The translations under genes and the position numbers were made by a program. From an uncultured Elusimicrobia bacterium (GTDB lineage Bacteria > Elusimicrobiota > Elusimicrobia > Elusimicrobiales > UBA9959), in NCBI GenBank assembly GCA_903873295.1, contig CAIQNV010000068.1, forward strand, positions 1 to 52,440: a stretch of DNA of 52,440 nucleotides, in the 5' to 3' direction. Below the pieces are notes generated by a model, which ran no database searches, had not been told where the DNA came from, and saw only the letters and a program-made list of their open reading frames with translations. Shown here one piece after another: positions 52,414 to 52,440 of this stretch. Within the stretch, counting starts at the first letter, position 1, and each line of letters starts with the position of its first letter.

Positions 52414-52440
52414 ATGAAACAGTACAAAAAGTTCAACGCC
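52414..52440 (+). CDS. Partial gene running off the right edge
   Basis: ATG after GGGAGG at 8 nt, coding MKQYKKFNA before the window ends. Nine residues are too few to identify. A short basic start like this is seen in several transposase families, which would fit the AT-rich, hairpin-bearing upstream region, but any other protein is possible. Confidence 0.45.

Overview
The window is a GC-rich, densely coded stretch of a bacterial chromosome from a Gram-negative (diderm) organism. Many products carry signal peptides, several look like outer-membrane barrels or lipoproteins, and one is a GNA1162-type lipoprotein. The phylum cannot be fixed from the sequence alone. The mix of families (bacterial indolepyruvate:ferredoxin oxidoreductase IorAB, CstA, an OPT transporter, many unknown secreted proteins) and the habit of short intergenic hairpins would fit a poorly sampled lineage such as Elusimicrobiota, but this is a low-confidence guess. 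No rRNA, tRNA, CRISPR array or complete transposase gene was seen.

Layout. 0-8 kb: signal peptidase I, a DUF2284 protein, a membrane protein, a large repeat-rich secreted protein, a Ser/Thr kinase, a zf-TFIIB membrane protein and a secreted protein with an internal duplication. 8-17.6 kb: nucleoside diphosphate kinase, a secreted papain-like protein, a broken gene, a MATE exporter and IorAB, with two DTW-domain paralogues on either side of IorAB. 17.8-21.8 kb: a secreted cluster with two CsgG/FlgO-like proteins. 21.8-26.5 kb: RlmN, a small histidine kinase, a holin-like membrane protein, Tim44-like and HEAT proteins, and a RIO1-type kinase reduced to fragments. 26.7-33.5 kb: M28 peptidase, CorA-type transporter, a methyltransferase/glycosyltransferase pair, an outer-membrane candidate and adenylate kinase. 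33.8-43.7 kb: a Cys-motif protein, a truncated zinc-ribbon gene, a GlpT-like transporter, a CopZ-VF530 fusion, OPT transporter, an NlpC-like secreted protein, a secreted barnase-type RNase and CstA. 43.8-49.4 kb: a phosphorelay operon (histidine kinase, stand-alone receiver, hybrid kinase). 49.6-51.4 kb: an outer-membrane candidate and a lipoprotein. 51.4-52.4 kb: an AT-richer, degraded segment with a dinD remnant and the start of a further gene.

The most distinctive features are between the genes. (1) A hairpin with arms CCGCCGGG/CCCGGCGG and a GAAG loop, followed by TTTTG, recurs about a dozen times up to 31 kb. Every copy is in the same orientation, including copies that follow no plus-strand gene. 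(2) A second hairpin family (AAAAGGC/GCCTTTT around AGCAGGA) is also always plus-oriented and sometimes sits just before the first. (3) GGGGACAGTATAC-type palindromes and GGGGACGCTG / GATAACTCGATAACT elements resemble REP/RAYT-type dispersed repeats. (4) Promoters share a -10 of the form TAnAAT, TATTAT or TAAACT, often preceded by TTTG. At five genes this -10 ends 6-7 nt before the ATG, which predicts leaderless mRNAs.

Functional themes: envelope biogenesis and secretion, amino-acid/peptide/pyruvate use (M28 peptidase, OPT, CstA, IorAB), nucleotide balance (Ndk, Adk) and signal transduction. Several genes are visibly decaying (RIO1 kinase, dinD, a zinc-ribbon protein, a frameshifted secreted protein), each next to strong inverted repeats or a rearrangement junction.
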